Shown here: in pieces, positions 34,420 to 44,502 of the stretch
Layout of the letters: every line of letters starts with the position of its first letter
How positions within the stretch are numbered: position 1 is the stretch's first letter
Source of the DNA: an uncultured Aquimarina sp.
GTDB lineage: Bacteria; Bacteroidota; Bacteroidia; Flavobacteriales; Flavobacteriaceae
Direction of reading: 5' to 3'
NCBI RefSeq assembly: GCF_947500065.1
Contig: NZ_CANMQT010000007.1
Coordinates: 1 to 64,000, forward strand
DNA: 64,000 bases
Translations under genes and position numbers: made by a program
Notes under the pieces: model-generated
What the model was told of the DNA's origin: nothing
Seen by the model: only the letters and a program-made list of their open reading frames with translations
Databases searched by the model: none

Positions 34420-35403
34420 TTATTTTTTCAGCAGTAATTCTTTTCGATTAGAGATATGTAATTTGCTGTAAATGTTAGAGATGTGAGTCTTTACAGTGTT
34501 GATACTAATAAATAATTCATTGGCGATTTCTTTATTGCTCTTTCCAGAAATAATTAATTCTTTAATGGTATTTTCTTGTTTGCTTAAAGGCACTGAATTA
34601 TTGTTTCTACGATTTCTTCGTTTTCTAATAATAAAAAAAAGAAGAATTAGTATAACGAATCCGGCGATACCATTTAGTAACATACTAATTGAATATTTTT
34701 GATGTGTATTTTCCTGATAAATTAATGAAAGCTTATTTTCAAGATATAAGAATAGAGCAGGATCGATTTCACTGGATTTTAATTCTTCTAATAAATCAGT
34801 ATAGTATGCAGTATTTTCTTTAATATCTTTTTCTAATAATTTCTTATCATCAAGTTTTTTAATACTTATTAGTTTTACCAAAAGTATTTGTAAAGAATCT
34901 TTTACATACCCTTTAGTCCTGAGTAAGTACTTTTCTGTATCAAAATCATCGTGTAAACTATCAAATTTAGATTCGAATTTTTTTAGTTGCTGCCATTCTT
35001 TGTCAGCCTTATTATTAGTAACATAAGAGTCAAACAGTGATGTTCCTTTTTCAAAATAAATAGAATCATTTTTTGATAAAATGAATAGCTTAAAATTTTT
35101 AATAACTTCAGTAAGTTTGGATGCTGTTTTGATTGGATTGATATGAATTCTGTATATATGATCATTGTTATCAAACCATTTTTGGTCAAAAGAAAAGTAT
35201 CCTTTTTCAGAAATACTAGAAGAAGTTATAGGTATATAGGTATGGCCATTAGCAGTATCGTTTAATACTACTTTACTTAACAGCACCTTTTCTTCCCAGT
35301 CTTTTGGATTTTCCAACTGTAAATAACCTGAAACACTTTCTTGGCTATTCGTCTTTAAACAAAGTAATAGTGTTAATACGAAAAGAAAGATGTTATTTCT
35401 CAT
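34420..35403 (-). CDS. Membrane-anchored LuxR-type transcriptional regulator
   Basis: 327 residues. Signal peptide (to CLKTNSQ), a periplasmic region of about 210 residues with helical content, one transmembrane segment (about 233-256) followed by a basic stop-transfer run (RKRRNRR), and a C-terminal LuxR/GerE helix-turn-helix (about 262-327; ELIISGKSNKEIANELFISINTVKTHISNIYSKL). No kinase or receiver domain is present, so it acts as a one-component transmembrane regulator. Targets unknown. Confidence 0.88.
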   Translation of the reverse strand: MRNNIFLFVLTLLLCLKTNSQESVSGYLQLENPKDWEEKVLLSKVVLNDTANGHTYIPITSSSISEKGYFSFDQKWFDNNDHIYRIHINPIKTASKLTEVIKNFKLFILSKNDSIYFEKGTSLFDSYVTNNKADKEWQQLKKFESKFDSLHDDFDTEKYLLRTKGYVKDSLQILLVKLISIKKLDDKKLLEKDIKENTAYYTDLLEELKSSEIDPALFLYLENKLSLIYQENTHQKYSISMLLNGIAGFVILILLFFIIRKRRNRRNNNSVPLSKQENTIKELIISGKSNKEIANELFISINTVKTHISNIYSKLHISNRKELLLKK

Positions 35404-35474
35404 TTGTCTTATGATCTAGATGGAAAAGTAATATTGTAAAAATAATAAAATATGTTAGATATAGTGGAAATAAG

Positions 35475-35511
35475 AAAACCGCTTCAACTGATTTTACAGC
35501 GAAGCGGTTTT
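35475..35511 (-). terminator. Terminator downstream of htpG
   Basis: An 11-bp stem AAAACCGCTTC / GAAGCGGTTTT with a 15-nt loop. On the minus strand it follows the htpG stop codon by about 70 nt. The T run is short. Confidence 0.7.
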
Positions 35512-35581
35512 ATATCTATATTCTAAAAGCACAACTTTCTAAAATAAAACTAAAGATCCGAAAGTAAAAGTGCTTCTAACC

Positions 35582-37468
35582 TTACTTTATCATCTCGAAA
35601 CTACGTTTGATGAAATCGGTCAATTCTTCACCTTTTAATAGGTTCTGAGAAAGCCTTGCTAAATCTAAAGATTGCTTGATTAGGCGTTCTTTCTTTTTGT
35701 CAGTTTTAGTGTCTTTTATCTGGCCTATTAACTCGTGATTAGTATTCACAATAAGATTAAACATCTCTGGCATATTACCAAACATATTCATTCCGCCACC
35801 GCCAGTTTGTTGCATTTCTTTCATACGACGCATAAACTCAGGCTGTGTAATTATAAATGGCGATGCATTACTATCCATTGCTTCTAATTGCACGGTATAT
35901 TTATCCGCTGGGATTACTTTTTCCAGATCAGTCTTAAGGCTTTCTTTCTCTTCATCAGATAATTTAGAAATTGTTTCTTCATCTTTCTTGATTAAATTAT
36001 CAATATGATCTCCATCCACACGAGCAAAAGTGATATTCTCTTTACTCGTTTCTAATTTTTGGATTAAATGAGAAACGATAGGAGAGTCTAATAATAAAAC
36101 TTCATACCCTTTATCTTTTGCTGCAGAAATATATGCGTGCTGCTCATCTTGGTTAGACGCATAAAGAACTACTAACTTATTGTCTTTGTCAGTCTGATTT
36201 TCTTTGATTTTTTCCTGTAACTCTTCAAAAGTAAAATAAGTGTTATCAACTGTAGGATATAGTGCAAATTTATCTGCTTTTTCGAAGAATTTATCCTCAG
36301 ATAGCATTCCGTATTCAATGACTACTTTTATGTCATTCCACTTGCTCTCAAAATCTTCTCTGTCATTTTTGAATAGAGAACTTAATTTATCTGCCACTTT
36401 ACGAGTGATGTAGCTAGAGATTTTCTTTACAGCACCATCCGCTTGCAAATAAGATCTGGAAACATTTAATGGAATGTCTGGCGAATCAATAACACCACGT
36501 AACATCGTTAAAAATTCCGGTACAATCCCTTCTACATTATCTGTTACAAAAACTTGATTTTGGTATAGTTGGATTCTGTCTTTTTGCATGCTCATATCCT
36601 GACCAAGCTTTGGGAAATATAAAATTCCTGTCAGATTAAATGGATAATCAACATTAAGATGAATATTAAATAGAGGCTCCTCGAACTGCATTGGATATAG
36701 CTCTCTGTAAAAACCTTTATAATCTTCGTCTTTCAGCTCAGCTGGCTGTTTGGTCCAGGCAGGATTCGGATTATTGATAATATTATCCACTTCCTGAGTT
36801 GGTGCAGGATCTTCTTCTTTTGCTCCTTCTGGTTTTGGTAATGTTTCTGTCTTCGTTCCGAATTTGATCGAAACAGGCATGAACTTGTTATATTTTACTA
36901 ATAATTCACTGATTCTATTTTCTTCTAAGAATTCAGTATCTTCTTCTCCAATATGAAGAATGATTTCAGTACCTCTCTCTGTTTTGTCATGAGCTTCTAT
37001 AGTATACGTTGGAGAACCATCGCAAGTCCAATGGGCTGCTGGTGCATCTGTGTAAGATTTGGTAATGATCTCCACTTTCTCCGCTACCATAAATGCTGAA
37101 TAAAAACCGAGTCCAAAATGTCCAATGATTCCAGAATCTTTTGCACTGTCTTTGTATTTTTCTAAAAACTCTTCAGCACCAGAAAAAGCGACCTGATTGA
37201 TATATTTTTCAACCTCTTCAGCTGTCATACCGATTCCTTGGTCGATAATATGTAGTAGTTTATTCTCTTTGTCAACTTTAACTTCAATTGTGGGATTACC
37301 ATATTCTACGCTGGCTTCTCCAATATTTGTTAAATGTTTTAGTTTAAGAGTTGCGTCTGTTGCATTAGATATTAATTCTCGTAAAAAGATCTCATGATCA
37401 GAATACAAGAATTTTTTAATCAAAGGAAAAATGTTTTCTACAGATACATTAATACTTCCTGTTGCCAT
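35582..37468 (-). CDS. htpG: Molecular chaperone HtpG (Hsp90)
   Basis: 628 residues, full length. The N-terminal GHKL ATP-binding motifs are clear: ELISNATDA, DQGIGMT and GHFGLGFYSAF, followed by middle-domain RGVIDSPDIPLNVSRS and a short C-terminal dimerisation domain with a Gly/Met-rich insert (QTGGGGMNMFGNM). It is the cytosolic ATP-dependent chaperone for stress-damaged proteins. Upstream (37540-37553) is a direct hexamer repeat CTGACA-AA-CTGACA that may be a stress-response element. Confidence 0.97.
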   Translation of the reverse strand: MATGSINVSVENIFPLIKKFLYSDHEIFLRELISNATDATLKLKHLTNIGEASVEYGNPTIEVKVDKENKLLHIIDQGIGMTAEEVEKYINQVAFSGAEEFLEKYKDSAKDSGIIGHFGLGFYSAFMVAEKVEIITKSYTDAPAAHWTCDGSPTYTIEAHDKTERGTEIILHIGEEDTEFLEENRISELLVKYNKFMPVSIKFGTKTETLPKPEGAKEEDPAPTQEVDNIINNPNPAWTKQPAELKDEDYKGFYRELYPMQFEEPLFNIHLNVDYPFNLTGILYFPKLGQDMSMQKDRIQLYQNQVFVTDNVEGIVPEFLTMLRGVIDSPDIPLNVSRSYLQADGAVKKISSYITRKVADKLSSLFKNDREDFESKWNDIKVVIEYGMLSEDKFFEKADKFALYPTVDNTYFTFEELQEKIKENQTDKDNKLVVLYASNQDEQHAYISAAKDKGYEVLLLDSPIVSHLIQKLETSKENITFARVDGDHIDNLIKKDEETISKLSDEEKESLKTDLEKVIPADKYTVQLEAMDSNASPFIITQPEFMRRMKEMQQTGGGGMNMFGNMPEMFNLIVNTNHELIGQIKDTKTDKKKERLIKQSLDLARLSQNLLKGEELTDFIKRSFEMIK

Positions 37469-37539
37469 TTTATTATGTTTTAATTTTAATTATCACTTCT
37501 GAAGTTTTTATAGTCAAAAAAAATACCAATTGTACATTG

Positions 37540-37553
37540 CTGACAAACTGACA
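37540..37553 (-). promoter_or_regulatory. Direct repeat CTGACA-N2-CTGACA upstream of htpG
   Basis: Two identical hexamers 8 bp apart, 72 bp upstream of the htpG start (minus strand: TGTCAG-TT-TGTCAG). I recall TGTCAG-like motifs near chaperone genes in Bacteroidetes, but cannot check this. It lies in the htpG/TetR divergent gap. Confidence 0.35.
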
Positions 37554-37727
37554 CTGAAATGATTTTTTAATCGGTAAATCGTAAGTATGATACCGATGTT
37601 TCGTCTATTGTAAAACACTTGTAATAAGTTTCATTTTTTGTGAAACAACTTTAACAGTTTTTTTTGTTTAAGTTTTAATTAAAAAGATTAAACAATCGTT
37701 ATATTTACATAATTAAATAATTTATTC

Positions 37728-38393
37728 ATGTCTTCTTCAAATAAAAAACAAACAATTGATGGTCAGTATATCATAACACAATACATGAATTATGTGTTGG
37801 AGCATGATAATTTCCCTAAATCAGTATATAAATTTTGTAAAGACTCAAAAATAAAGGAAGAAGAGTTTTATGAATTCTTCGGTAGCTTAGATAGTCTAAA
37901 TAAGGGGATTTGGAATACTTTTTTTAGTACTACTATTGATGCGATGAATAATAGCGCTGAATATTTGGGGTTATCTAGTAAAGATAAAATGCTGACATTC
38001 TTTTATACATTTTTTGAGTTGCTTACATTAAATCGAAGCTATGTTTTATTGACTTTGAAATATCACGAAATGCCTCTCAAGAATGTTGGACAACTCTCAG
38101 GATTAAGAAAGCATATTAGAGAATTTGCAAAGGAAATAATAGAGATAGATAATGATAATGAAATTTTTACAATAGCTAATAACCCGATTTCAGTATATTC
38201 AGAAGGAGCTTGGTTTCAATTATTATTTCTTTTAAAATTTTGGATGGAAGATGAATCTTCTGGTTTTGAAAAGACCGATATAGCAATAGAGAAGTCTGTA
38301 AATACAATTTTTGATTTAATTGATAATATATCTCTTAGTAGTATTTTAGATTTTGGAAAATTCTTGTGGAAAGAAAAGGCAATGTGGAACTAA
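37728..38393 (+). CDS. TetR family regulator
   Basis: 221 residues. The N-terminal region shows a TetR-like helix-turn-helix (ITQYMNYVLEHDNFPKSVYKFCKDSKIKEEEFYEFFGSLD, described here as residues 13-55 in outline), followed by a helical ligand domain. The DNA-binding part is less canonical than usual. It is 44 bp upstream of the ABC1-kinase gene on the same strand, a pairing I associate with flavobacteria. It may control this pair and possibly membrane-lipid or quinone genes; not shown by sequence. Confidence 0.75.
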   Translation: MSSSNKKQTIDGQYIITQYMNYVLEHDNFPKSVYKFCKDSKIKEEEFYEFFGSLDSLNKGIWNTFFSTTIDAMNNSAEYLGLSSKDKMLTFFYTFFELLTLNRSYVLLTLKYHEMPLKNVGQLSGLRKHIREFAKEIIEIDNDNEIFTIANNPISVYSEGAWFQLLFLLKFWMEDESSGFEKTDIAIEKSVNTIFDLIDNISLSSILDFGKFLWKEKAMWN

Positions 38394-38437
38394 AACTTTA
38401 TTGAAGAAGTAATTAGTTAAAAAAATAAAAATATAGA

Positions 38438-39745
38438 ATGAAGACAATAGATAAAATACCAATCACAAAAATAGGTCGTACTACTGAGCTAGTCAAAACT
38501 GGTGTGAAAGTGGGTGGGAATTATCTTAAGTATTATGGTAAGAAGGCTGTTAATCCTAGTACAACTAGGGAACAGCTTAATGAGAATAATGCTGCTGACA
38601 TTTATGATGGATTAAAAAACCTGAAGGGTAGTGCCTTAAAAGTTGCACAGATGCTCTCAATGGAGAAAAATTTACTACCTAATGCATATGTAGAAAAGTT
38701 TTCTTTAGCACAATTTAGTGTTCCTCCATTGTCTGCACCCTTAGTTAGAAAAACGTTTAAAAAATATCACGGAAAATATCCGGAAGAATTATATGATACG
38801 TTTGCAACTCAATCTGTTAATGCTGCCAGTATCGGACAGGTACATAAGGCGTCTAAAGATGGGAAAAAACTTGCTGTGAAAATTCAATATCCTGGAGTTG
38901 CAGACAGTATAAGTTCTGATTTGGCGATGGTTAAGCCCATCGCCATCAGAATGTTTAATTTAAAAGGTAAAGATTCTGATAAATATTTCCAGGAATTGGA
39001 GGGCAAGCTTCTAGAGGAAACAGATTATGTGCTAGAGGTAAAACAGAGTAAGGAAATTACTGGAGCTTGCGCAAAAATTGAGAATCTTAAATTTCCCAAT
39101 TACTATGAAGATTTATCTAGTAAACGTATTATTACAATGGACTGGATGGATGGAATTCATATCAGTGAATTTGCAAAACAGAACACGGATCAGAAAAAAT
39201 CTGATAAAATAGGTCAGGCGCTTTGGGATTTTTATATGTATCAGATGCATATTCTTAAGGCGGTGCACGCGGATCCGCATCCCGGAAATTTCCTGATTGA
39301 TAAAGATGATAATTTAATAGCAATAGATTTTGGTTGTGTAAAGAAAGTTCCCTTAGAGTTTTATAATCCATATTTTGAGTTAGCTAAAAAAGAAAATATA
39401 GATAATCCGGATTTTTTTGCCCTAAAGATGTTCGAGCTGGAAATACTCCGAGAAGATGATTCTTCTGAAGAAAAAGCATTTTTCTCGGGGTTATTCTACG
39501 AAATGCTTAGTCTGTTTACAAAACCATTTCAAGAAGAGGTTTTTGATTTTGCTGATGAAAGTTTTTGGGGTGAAATAACGGAGTTAAGTGAGAAATATTC
39601 TAAGGATACGGAGCTAAGAAAGATGAATGGCAATAGAGGTAGTAAACACTTCTTGTATATCAATAGAACATTTTTTGGCTTATATAATTTACTACATGAT
39701 CTGAAATCAAAGATCCGTGTTAAAAATTTTGAAAAGTACCATTAG
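38438..39745 (+). CDS. ABC1/AarF (UbiB-like) atypical kinase family protein
   Basis: 435 residues. ABC1 features: the Gln-containing N-terminal helix (LKGSALKVAQMLSME), the alanine-rich loop AASIGQVHKA, lysine in LAVKIQYPG, the catalytic-loop equivalent HADPHPGNFLID, and the metal-binding IAIDFGCVK. Family members (UbiB, COQ8, yeast ABC1) act in quinone or lipid metabolism as ATPases. No other quinone gene is adjacent. Probably co-transcribed with the TetR gene. Confidence 0.9.
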   Translation: MKTIDKIPITKIGRTTELVKTGVKVGGNYLKYYGKKAVNPSTTREQLNENNAADIYDGLKNLKGSALKVAQMLSMEKNLLPNAYVEKFSLAQFSVPPLSAPLVRKTFKKYHGKYPEELYDTFATQSVNAASIGQVHKASKDGKKLAVKIQYPGVADSISSDLAMVKPIAIRMFNLKGKDSDKYFQELEGKLLEETDYVLEVKQSKEITGACAKIENLKFPNYYEDLSSKRIITMDWMDGIHISEFAKQNTDQKKSDKIGQALWDFYMYQMHILKAVHADPHPGNFLIDKDDNLIAIDFGCVKKVPLEFYNPYFELAKKENIDNPDFFALKMFELEILREDDSSEEKAFFSGLFYEMLSLFTKPFQEEVFDFADESFWGEITELSEKYSKDTELRKMNGNRGSKHFLYINRTFFGLYNLLHDLKSKIRVKNFEKYH

Positions 39746-40087
39746 TCAGTTAACCGACTGACTTTGGTTTGTTTATTTATTGGTTAGGTTGTTAGAAAGG
39801 CATGCTGTGGTTGGTGTGCCTTTCGCTTTTTAAGAAGTACTGTAGATTGATAAAAAAATAAGAACTAAAAAACTTATTATCCGTTATCAAATGATTTCAT
39901 TAGTTACTAAGACATAGGGAATGCTTTTGTAGCTTTTATTTGCAATTAATCGGGAAAAGACAAATTTCTATAGAGTCATTTTAGTTTTTGGATGTTTGGA
40001 TTACTTAGTTTTGATATGTAGAATAGTCCGTTATAGCTATGAGATAGTTGTTATATAGCTTAGGTCAGGACAGTAAAGGATTTAGAT
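39746..40087. other. Intergenic region after the ABC1 gene
   Basis: 342 bp. It holds the terminator at 39795-39832 and an AT-rich stretch with stops in all frames. No promoter consensus or RNA gene is evident. Confidence 0.6.
39795..39832 (+). terminator. Terminator after the ABC1-kinase gene
   Basis: Stem GAAAGGCA (39795-39802) with TGCCTTTC (39817-39824), a 14-nt loop, and a short T tract (GCTTTTT). Confidence 0.7.
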
Positions 40088-40369
40088 ATGGATAGAGAAT
40101 CAAAACGTCATAACAATTTGGTAGATGCCTTAGAGCATACTTTTTCAGTATATTCAAATGAACTGTTAAACGCTATTTATATTGATTTACATACTGATGA
40201 TTCTAAAGCCTTTTATATTGTGTATAACATAAAAGGGCAAGTAATTAAAGAGGATTATGACCTGTCCAGAAGAAATACATTATCTCTAAATCCTTTTCCT
40301 TCTGGCTTATATACTATAGAAATTAATGACAGAGCTCATAAGGTCGTTAAAAAGGTATTGAAGTTTTAG
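40088..40369 (+). CDS. Short protein resembling a stand-alone T9SS type A C-terminal domain
   Basis: 93 residues with no signal peptide. From residue 19 the pattern follows the type A sorting domain: FSVYSNELLNAIYIDL, then FYIVYNIKGQVIKE, then LNPFPSGLYTIEI and KVVKKVLKF, including the usual Pro-Ser-Gly-Leu-Tyr turn. Normally this domain ends a large secreted protein. Here an in-frame stop lies nine codons upstream of the ATG and no adhesin precedes it, so it is either a genuine short protein family or the remnant of a lost substrate. Function unknown. Confidence 0.6.
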   Translation: MDRESKRHNNLVDALEHTFSVYSNELLNAIYIDLHTDDSKAFYIVYNIKGQVIKEDYDLSRRNTLSLNPFPSGLYTIEINDRAHKVVKKVLKF

Positions 40370-40593
40370 AGATTTTATTTTACTAGCGGAGGAATTTACC
40401 TTTTGAGTTCTCTTGGTATTATTACTTTTTATTTTTGAAGAGAAAAAAAGGATGTTTTTTGTTATGCGTGCATACAATAAGGTCTCAGTTTCTTTTATCA
40501 AAAACATTAGAATACATATCTTGCTTTGCGGTTTTTTAGCATTTTAAGTAATGAGCTATAATTATGCACAATACACACTCAATATTATAATAT

Positions 40594-41604
40594 ATGTATA
40601 CTTCAAAAGTAACGGGATTAGGAAGTTATGTTCCTGAAAATGTTGTAACTAATGATGATCTTTCTAAAGTAATGGATACCAATGATGCCTGGATTCAGGA
40701 ACGTACTGGTATAAAAGAAAGACGTCATATCAAAAAAGGAGATGGAAATAGTACTTCTGTTATGGGAGTAAAAGCAGCAAAAATTGCTTTAGAAAGAGCA
40801 AAATTAACAAAGGATGATATAGATCTTATCATTTTTGCAACGCTTAGTCCTGATATGTATTTTCCAGGAGGAGGAGTTAGGGTTCAGGATATGATGGATA
40901 TGAGTACGGTTCCTGCGCTGGATGTGCGTAACCAATGTAGTGGATTTGTTTATGCTGTATCAGTTGGAGATCAGTTTATCAAAACTGGTATGTATAAGAA
41001 TGTCTTGATTATAGGGAGTGAGAATCATAGTGGTGGTTTAGATATGACTACCAGAGGTAGAGGAGTTTCTGTAATATTTGGAGATGGAGCTGGTGCAATG
41101 ATATTATCTAGAAATGAACAAGAAGATGGAAGTGGTGTATTATCTACACATTTACATAGTGAAGGGGCTCACGCTAAAGAATTATCCTTAGATGGACCAA
41201 GTACTGAGCATTGGGTTCCAGAGATTATTGCAGAAAATGATCAAGAGAATATACCTTACTATCCTTATATGAATGGACAATTTGTATTTAAGAATGCAGT
41301 GGTTCGTTTTTCTGAAGTTATAAATGAAGGATTAGAGAAAAACAATCTTACCGCTACTGATATAAATATGTTAATACCGCATCAGGCTAACCTTAGAATT
41401 TCTCAGTTTGTACAAAAACAATTTAGACTATCTAATGATCAGGTGTATAATAATATTCAGCGATATGGTAATACTACCGCTGCTTCAATTCCAATTGCAT
41501 TAACTGAGGCTTGGGAAGAAGGAAAAATTAAAGAAGGTGATTTAGTTGTATTAGCAGCTTTTGGAAGTGGTTTTACTTGGGGAAGTGCAATTATTAGATG
41601 GTAA
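40594..41604 (+). CDS. 3-oxoacyl-ACP synthase III family protein (FabH-type)
   Basis: 336 residues, thiolase fold. The catalytic triad is visible: C115 in VRNQCSGFVYA, H263 in IPHQANLR and N293 in YGNTTAAS. FabH starts fatty-acid synthesis by condensing acyl-CoA with malonyl-ACP. The gene is not in a fatty-acid cluster, so it may be a second KASIII for branched starters, secondary metabolism or acyl transfer; this is inferred. I therefore leave the symbol blank. Followed by a strong hairpin. Confidence 0.92.
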   Translation: MYTSKVTGLGSYVPENVVTNDDLSKVMDTNDAWIQERTGIKERRHIKKGDGNSTSVMGVKAAKIALERAKLTKDDIDLIIFATLSPDMYFPGGGVRVQDMMDMSTVPALDVRNQCSGFVYAVSVGDQFIKTGMYKNVLIIGSENHSGGLDMTTRGRGVSVIFGDGAGAMILSRNEQEDGSGVLSTHLHSEGAHAKELSLDGPSTEHWVPEIIAENDQENIPYYPYMNGQFVFKNAVVRFSEVINEGLEKNNLTATDINMLIPHQANLRISQFVQKQFRLSNDQVYNNIQRYGNTTAASIPIALTEAWEEGKIKEGDLVVLAAFGSGFTWGSAIIRW

Positions 41605-41631
41605 AATAAAAGTAAAATTTATATAAAATAA

Positions 41632-41668
41632 AAATCGCGAAACTAAAATAGTTTCGCGATTTGTTGTT
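41632..41668 (+). terminator. Hairpin terminator after the FabH-type gene
   Basis: A perfect 14-bp stem AAATCGCGAAACTA (41632-41645) with TAGTTTCGCGATTT (41649-41662) and a 3-nt loop. The T tract is interrupted (GTTGTT). It also lies downstream of the minus-strand barrel gene. Confidence 0.75.
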
Positions 41669-41873
41669 ACCAGGTTATTTTTTTTCTTTAAAGGCTAATT
41701 CAAATAAATTATAACCGTAATGGTACTATAATAGACGTAACAAATCGTATAGTGTTACAAAAAGATTGTGTTTTTCACATTTTTTTAACTTAGCACTGTT
41801 TTATTTGCATAATATTTAAATTTAACAAATAATATGTGAATATTTTATGAAATTAACATATTATTTGATTAAT

Positions 41874-44294
41874 CTAAAGTATTCCTCCGCCGGATTTTTC
41901 ATTTTTATCCCTTCTTTTTCTAGAAACCTTTCTGTTTTTCCCGCTACCGAAACGATAAGACAATCCAAGAAATATAGTTTGCGTTTCACCTTGAAATTGT
42001 CCGCTTTGTTCAAAAGGGAAATCTCCAGAAAATCTAAAACGCATGGTGTTAAATATATCATTAAAGTTGATACTTGCAGTTCCTTTTCCTTGTAAGAAAT
42101 TATATCGAGCTCCAGTATTTACAAAATAAAATGGTTTGGTTTTAAATTGAATTCCTTCTTGTTCTCCTCTGTAAAATCCAAATACCTGAAAAGTCAAGTT
42201 TTTGGTTGCTTTAAAATTGTTGTTCATCCTAAAATTATAAACAACAGCATCTACCTCGCTAGAAACTTGAATGATCTCATCAACTCCATTAACTTCTACA
42301 ATATCTTCTACAATACCTTTTTGAGTTTGAGCGTATAGATCGAAACTGGCATTAAAATTCCACCATTTGGTTGGGCGATAATTGCTGGAAATTTCTAACC
42401 CATAAGCAGTATTATTGTCGAAATTTTCAAAAGTAAGTATCTGACCTTCTTCTACCGTTGGATCGGCCAATAAAGTCTGATTAATTTCGTCATTAATTAA
42501 GCGGTAGAAAGTTCCGGCGGTAATGGATCCTCCTTTTAGTTTACGTGTATAATTTAATTCGATTGAGTTTGTAAATTGTGGATCTAATTCAGGATTTCCT
42601 CTAGAAGTAATTCTTGGCGTACTCCACTCTCTAATTGGATTTACTTGATTTAGTCCAGGTCTGTCTACTCTTCGACTATAACTTAATTGATAGGTGTTCT
42701 TTTCTCCTGGTGTATACGTTAAATATGCTGAAGGATAAATTGTGAAAATATCATCTTCGAATATCTTTTCGTTATTAAAGATAGCTTCTACTTGATAACT
42801 TTCAAGTCTAGCTCCCAATTGGTATGACCATTTTTCATAATTTTTCCCATATGTAGCATATAATGCATGGATATCTCTATCATAACGATATTGAGAATCA
42901 TCAAATAATGTGGATTGGTATTCATTATCTGTACGTCTTAATCGCCCTTCATACCCTAATTCTAGTTTTGTCTTTTCGGACAAAGGGTTTACATAATCTA
43001 AATTAATAGTAGTGTTTGTTCTTTCATTATTTAATACATCATTATAATCTAATGTTGTTCCTCCAACAAAATTAAAGTCATCATCACTATCGCTATCAAA
43101 AACGTTATAATCAACTTCTAGTTCTATATTATGACCTTCTTTTTTAAAATCATGCTTATAATCAAAATTATAGGTAGATCCCAGATTTTCACTATTATTT
43201 ATAAGGTCTTGAAAAATATTGTCTGATGGAGTGTCAAAAAACAGGATATCCGTTGCTCCTGCTGTAGTTCCATCAAATAAATTTTGATTCGTATAAAGCG
43301 ATATTGTATTATGGTCATTGATATAATAATCAAAACCTACTTTAAATAAATGAGATTTGTTATTATCTTGAAAACGAAAATCAGTTCTATAGTTTTGGTC
43401 TCCTCTAAACACAAAACCTTGATTTAGATTTTTTGTAATATTAGCACCATAATTTCCATAAACATTTATTTTACCAGTTCTATAGTTCAGGTCAATTGAA
43501 CTATTGAATCGTGCATTTTTGTCCCAGTTTAATCCTAGATTTATATTTCCATTAAAACCAATGTTTGCATTTTTACGCAATACGATATTAATAATCCCAC
43601 TCATACCTTCAGGATTATATTTAGCGGATGGATTGGTAATTAATTCTACCGATTTAATAGATGTAGAAGGAATTTGTCTTAATAATTGAGCTGGAGAAAT
43701 GTTAGTAGGTTTACCATCTATAAGTATTTGTACATTAGGATTACCACGTAATGCTATATTTCCATCTTGATCTACATTTACCGATGGAATGTTTTGCATA
43801 ATTTCGGCAGCAGTACCTCCGGTAGTTGTTAAATCCTTTCCAATATTAATAACTTTTCGATCAATTTTTTGCTCAATTGTAGTACGTTCCGCTATTATGG
43901 TAACATCATCTAATGCCTGAGCTTCTTCTTCCAGAGATATAATGCCTACGTTAATATCTTTGTTTTTTCTGGAAATTTCGATAGGTTGGCTATAACTTGT
44001 GTATCCTATAAATTGTATTTTTAATGTGTAATTTCCCTTAGGAACATCAGTGATTAAAAATGTTCCATCTTCTTTGGTAATACCTCCGTTTATTAATTTG
44101 TCTGATCCATCATTAATAATTATTGTAGCGTAGGGGATAGGCTCATTTAAGTTTTTATCGATAACTTTTCCTTGAATGGTTCCCACAACTGCATTATTAC
44201 TAGGTTGCCCCATAACGAATGCACAGCATAATAATAAGAAGAATAGAATTGTTTTTTGACCGGTCTGTCGACCAGGTAGATTGATTTTTTTCAT
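41874..44294 (-). CDS. Outer-membrane beta-barrel protein, TonB-receptor-like, with CarboxypepD_reg-like domain
   Basis: 806 residues from the ATG at 44294, which gives a signal peptide (FFLLLCCAFVMGQ); an upstream ATG at 44348 would add 18 residues. Domains: a carboxypeptidase-regulatory-like beta domain (about 35-125, GTIQGKVIDKNLNEPIPYATI), a plug region (about 130-240, IMQNIPSVNVDQDGNIALRG then VELITNPSAKYNPEGMSGIINI), and a large barrel of the OMP_b-brl_3 type. It resembles TonB-dependent receptors but substrate and TonB box are not obvious. No SusD partner is adjacent, so it is not a typical polysaccharide locus. Confidence 0.88.
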   Translation of the reverse strand: MKKINLPGRQTGQKTILFFLLLCCAFVMGQPSNNAVVGTIQGKVIDKNLNEPIPYATIIINDGSDKLINGGITKEDGTFLITDVPKGNYTLKIQFIGYTSYSQPIEISRKNKDINVGIISLEEEAQALDDVTIIAERTTIEQKIDRKVINIGKDLTTTGGTAAEIMQNIPSVNVDQDGNIALRGNPNVQILIDGKPTNISPAQLLRQIPSTSIKSVELITNPSAKYNPEGMSGIINIVLRKNANIGFNGNINLGLNWDKNARFNSSIDLNYRTGKINVYGNYGANITKNLNQGFVFRGDQNYRTDFRFQDNNKSHLFKVGFDYYINDHNTISLYTNQNLFDGTTAGATDILFFDTPSDNIFQDLINNSENLGSTYNFDYKHDFKKEGHNIELEVDYNVFDSDSDDDFNFVGGTTLDYNDVLNNERTNTTINLDYVNPLSEKTKLELGYEGRLRRTDNEYQSTLFDDSQYRYDRDIHALYATYGKNYEKWSYQLGARLESYQVEAIFNNEKIFEDDIFTIYPSAYLTYTPGEKNTYQLSYSRRVDRPGLNQVNPIREWSTPRITSRGNPELDPQFTNSIELNYTRKLKGGSITAGTFYRLINDEINQTLLADPTVEEGQILTFENFDNNTAYGLEISSNYRPTKWWNFNASFDLYAQTQKGIVEDIVEVNGVDEIIQVSSEVDAVVYNFRMNNNFKATKNLTFQVFGFYRGEQEGIQFKTKPFYFVNTGARYNFLQGKGTASINFNDIFNTMRFRFSGDFPFEQSGQFQGETQTIFLGLSYRFGSGKNRKVSRKRRDKNEKSGGGIL

Positions 44295-44502
44295 TTTAAC
44301 GTTTATTTGATTGATTTTTATGTAAACACCGCACTTTGTATTACACAATAGAACAGTGCAGTTTTTACCAGTTTATACACGTTGATTAGGCGTGTTTGTT
44401 ATATGACGATCCAGTGTGATTTGTGTTACACCTCTATTTAGGTTTTAACATTATTTTAAAAAATAAGGATTCTTAATTATTTTATATGCTATAGTATTTT
44501 AT

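Noticed and set aside
40307..40507. Minus-strand open frame of 66 codons after the short CTD-like gene
   Set aside because: Low-complexity Lys/Ser content, overlaps a better-supported gene and has no promoter or neighbour support.
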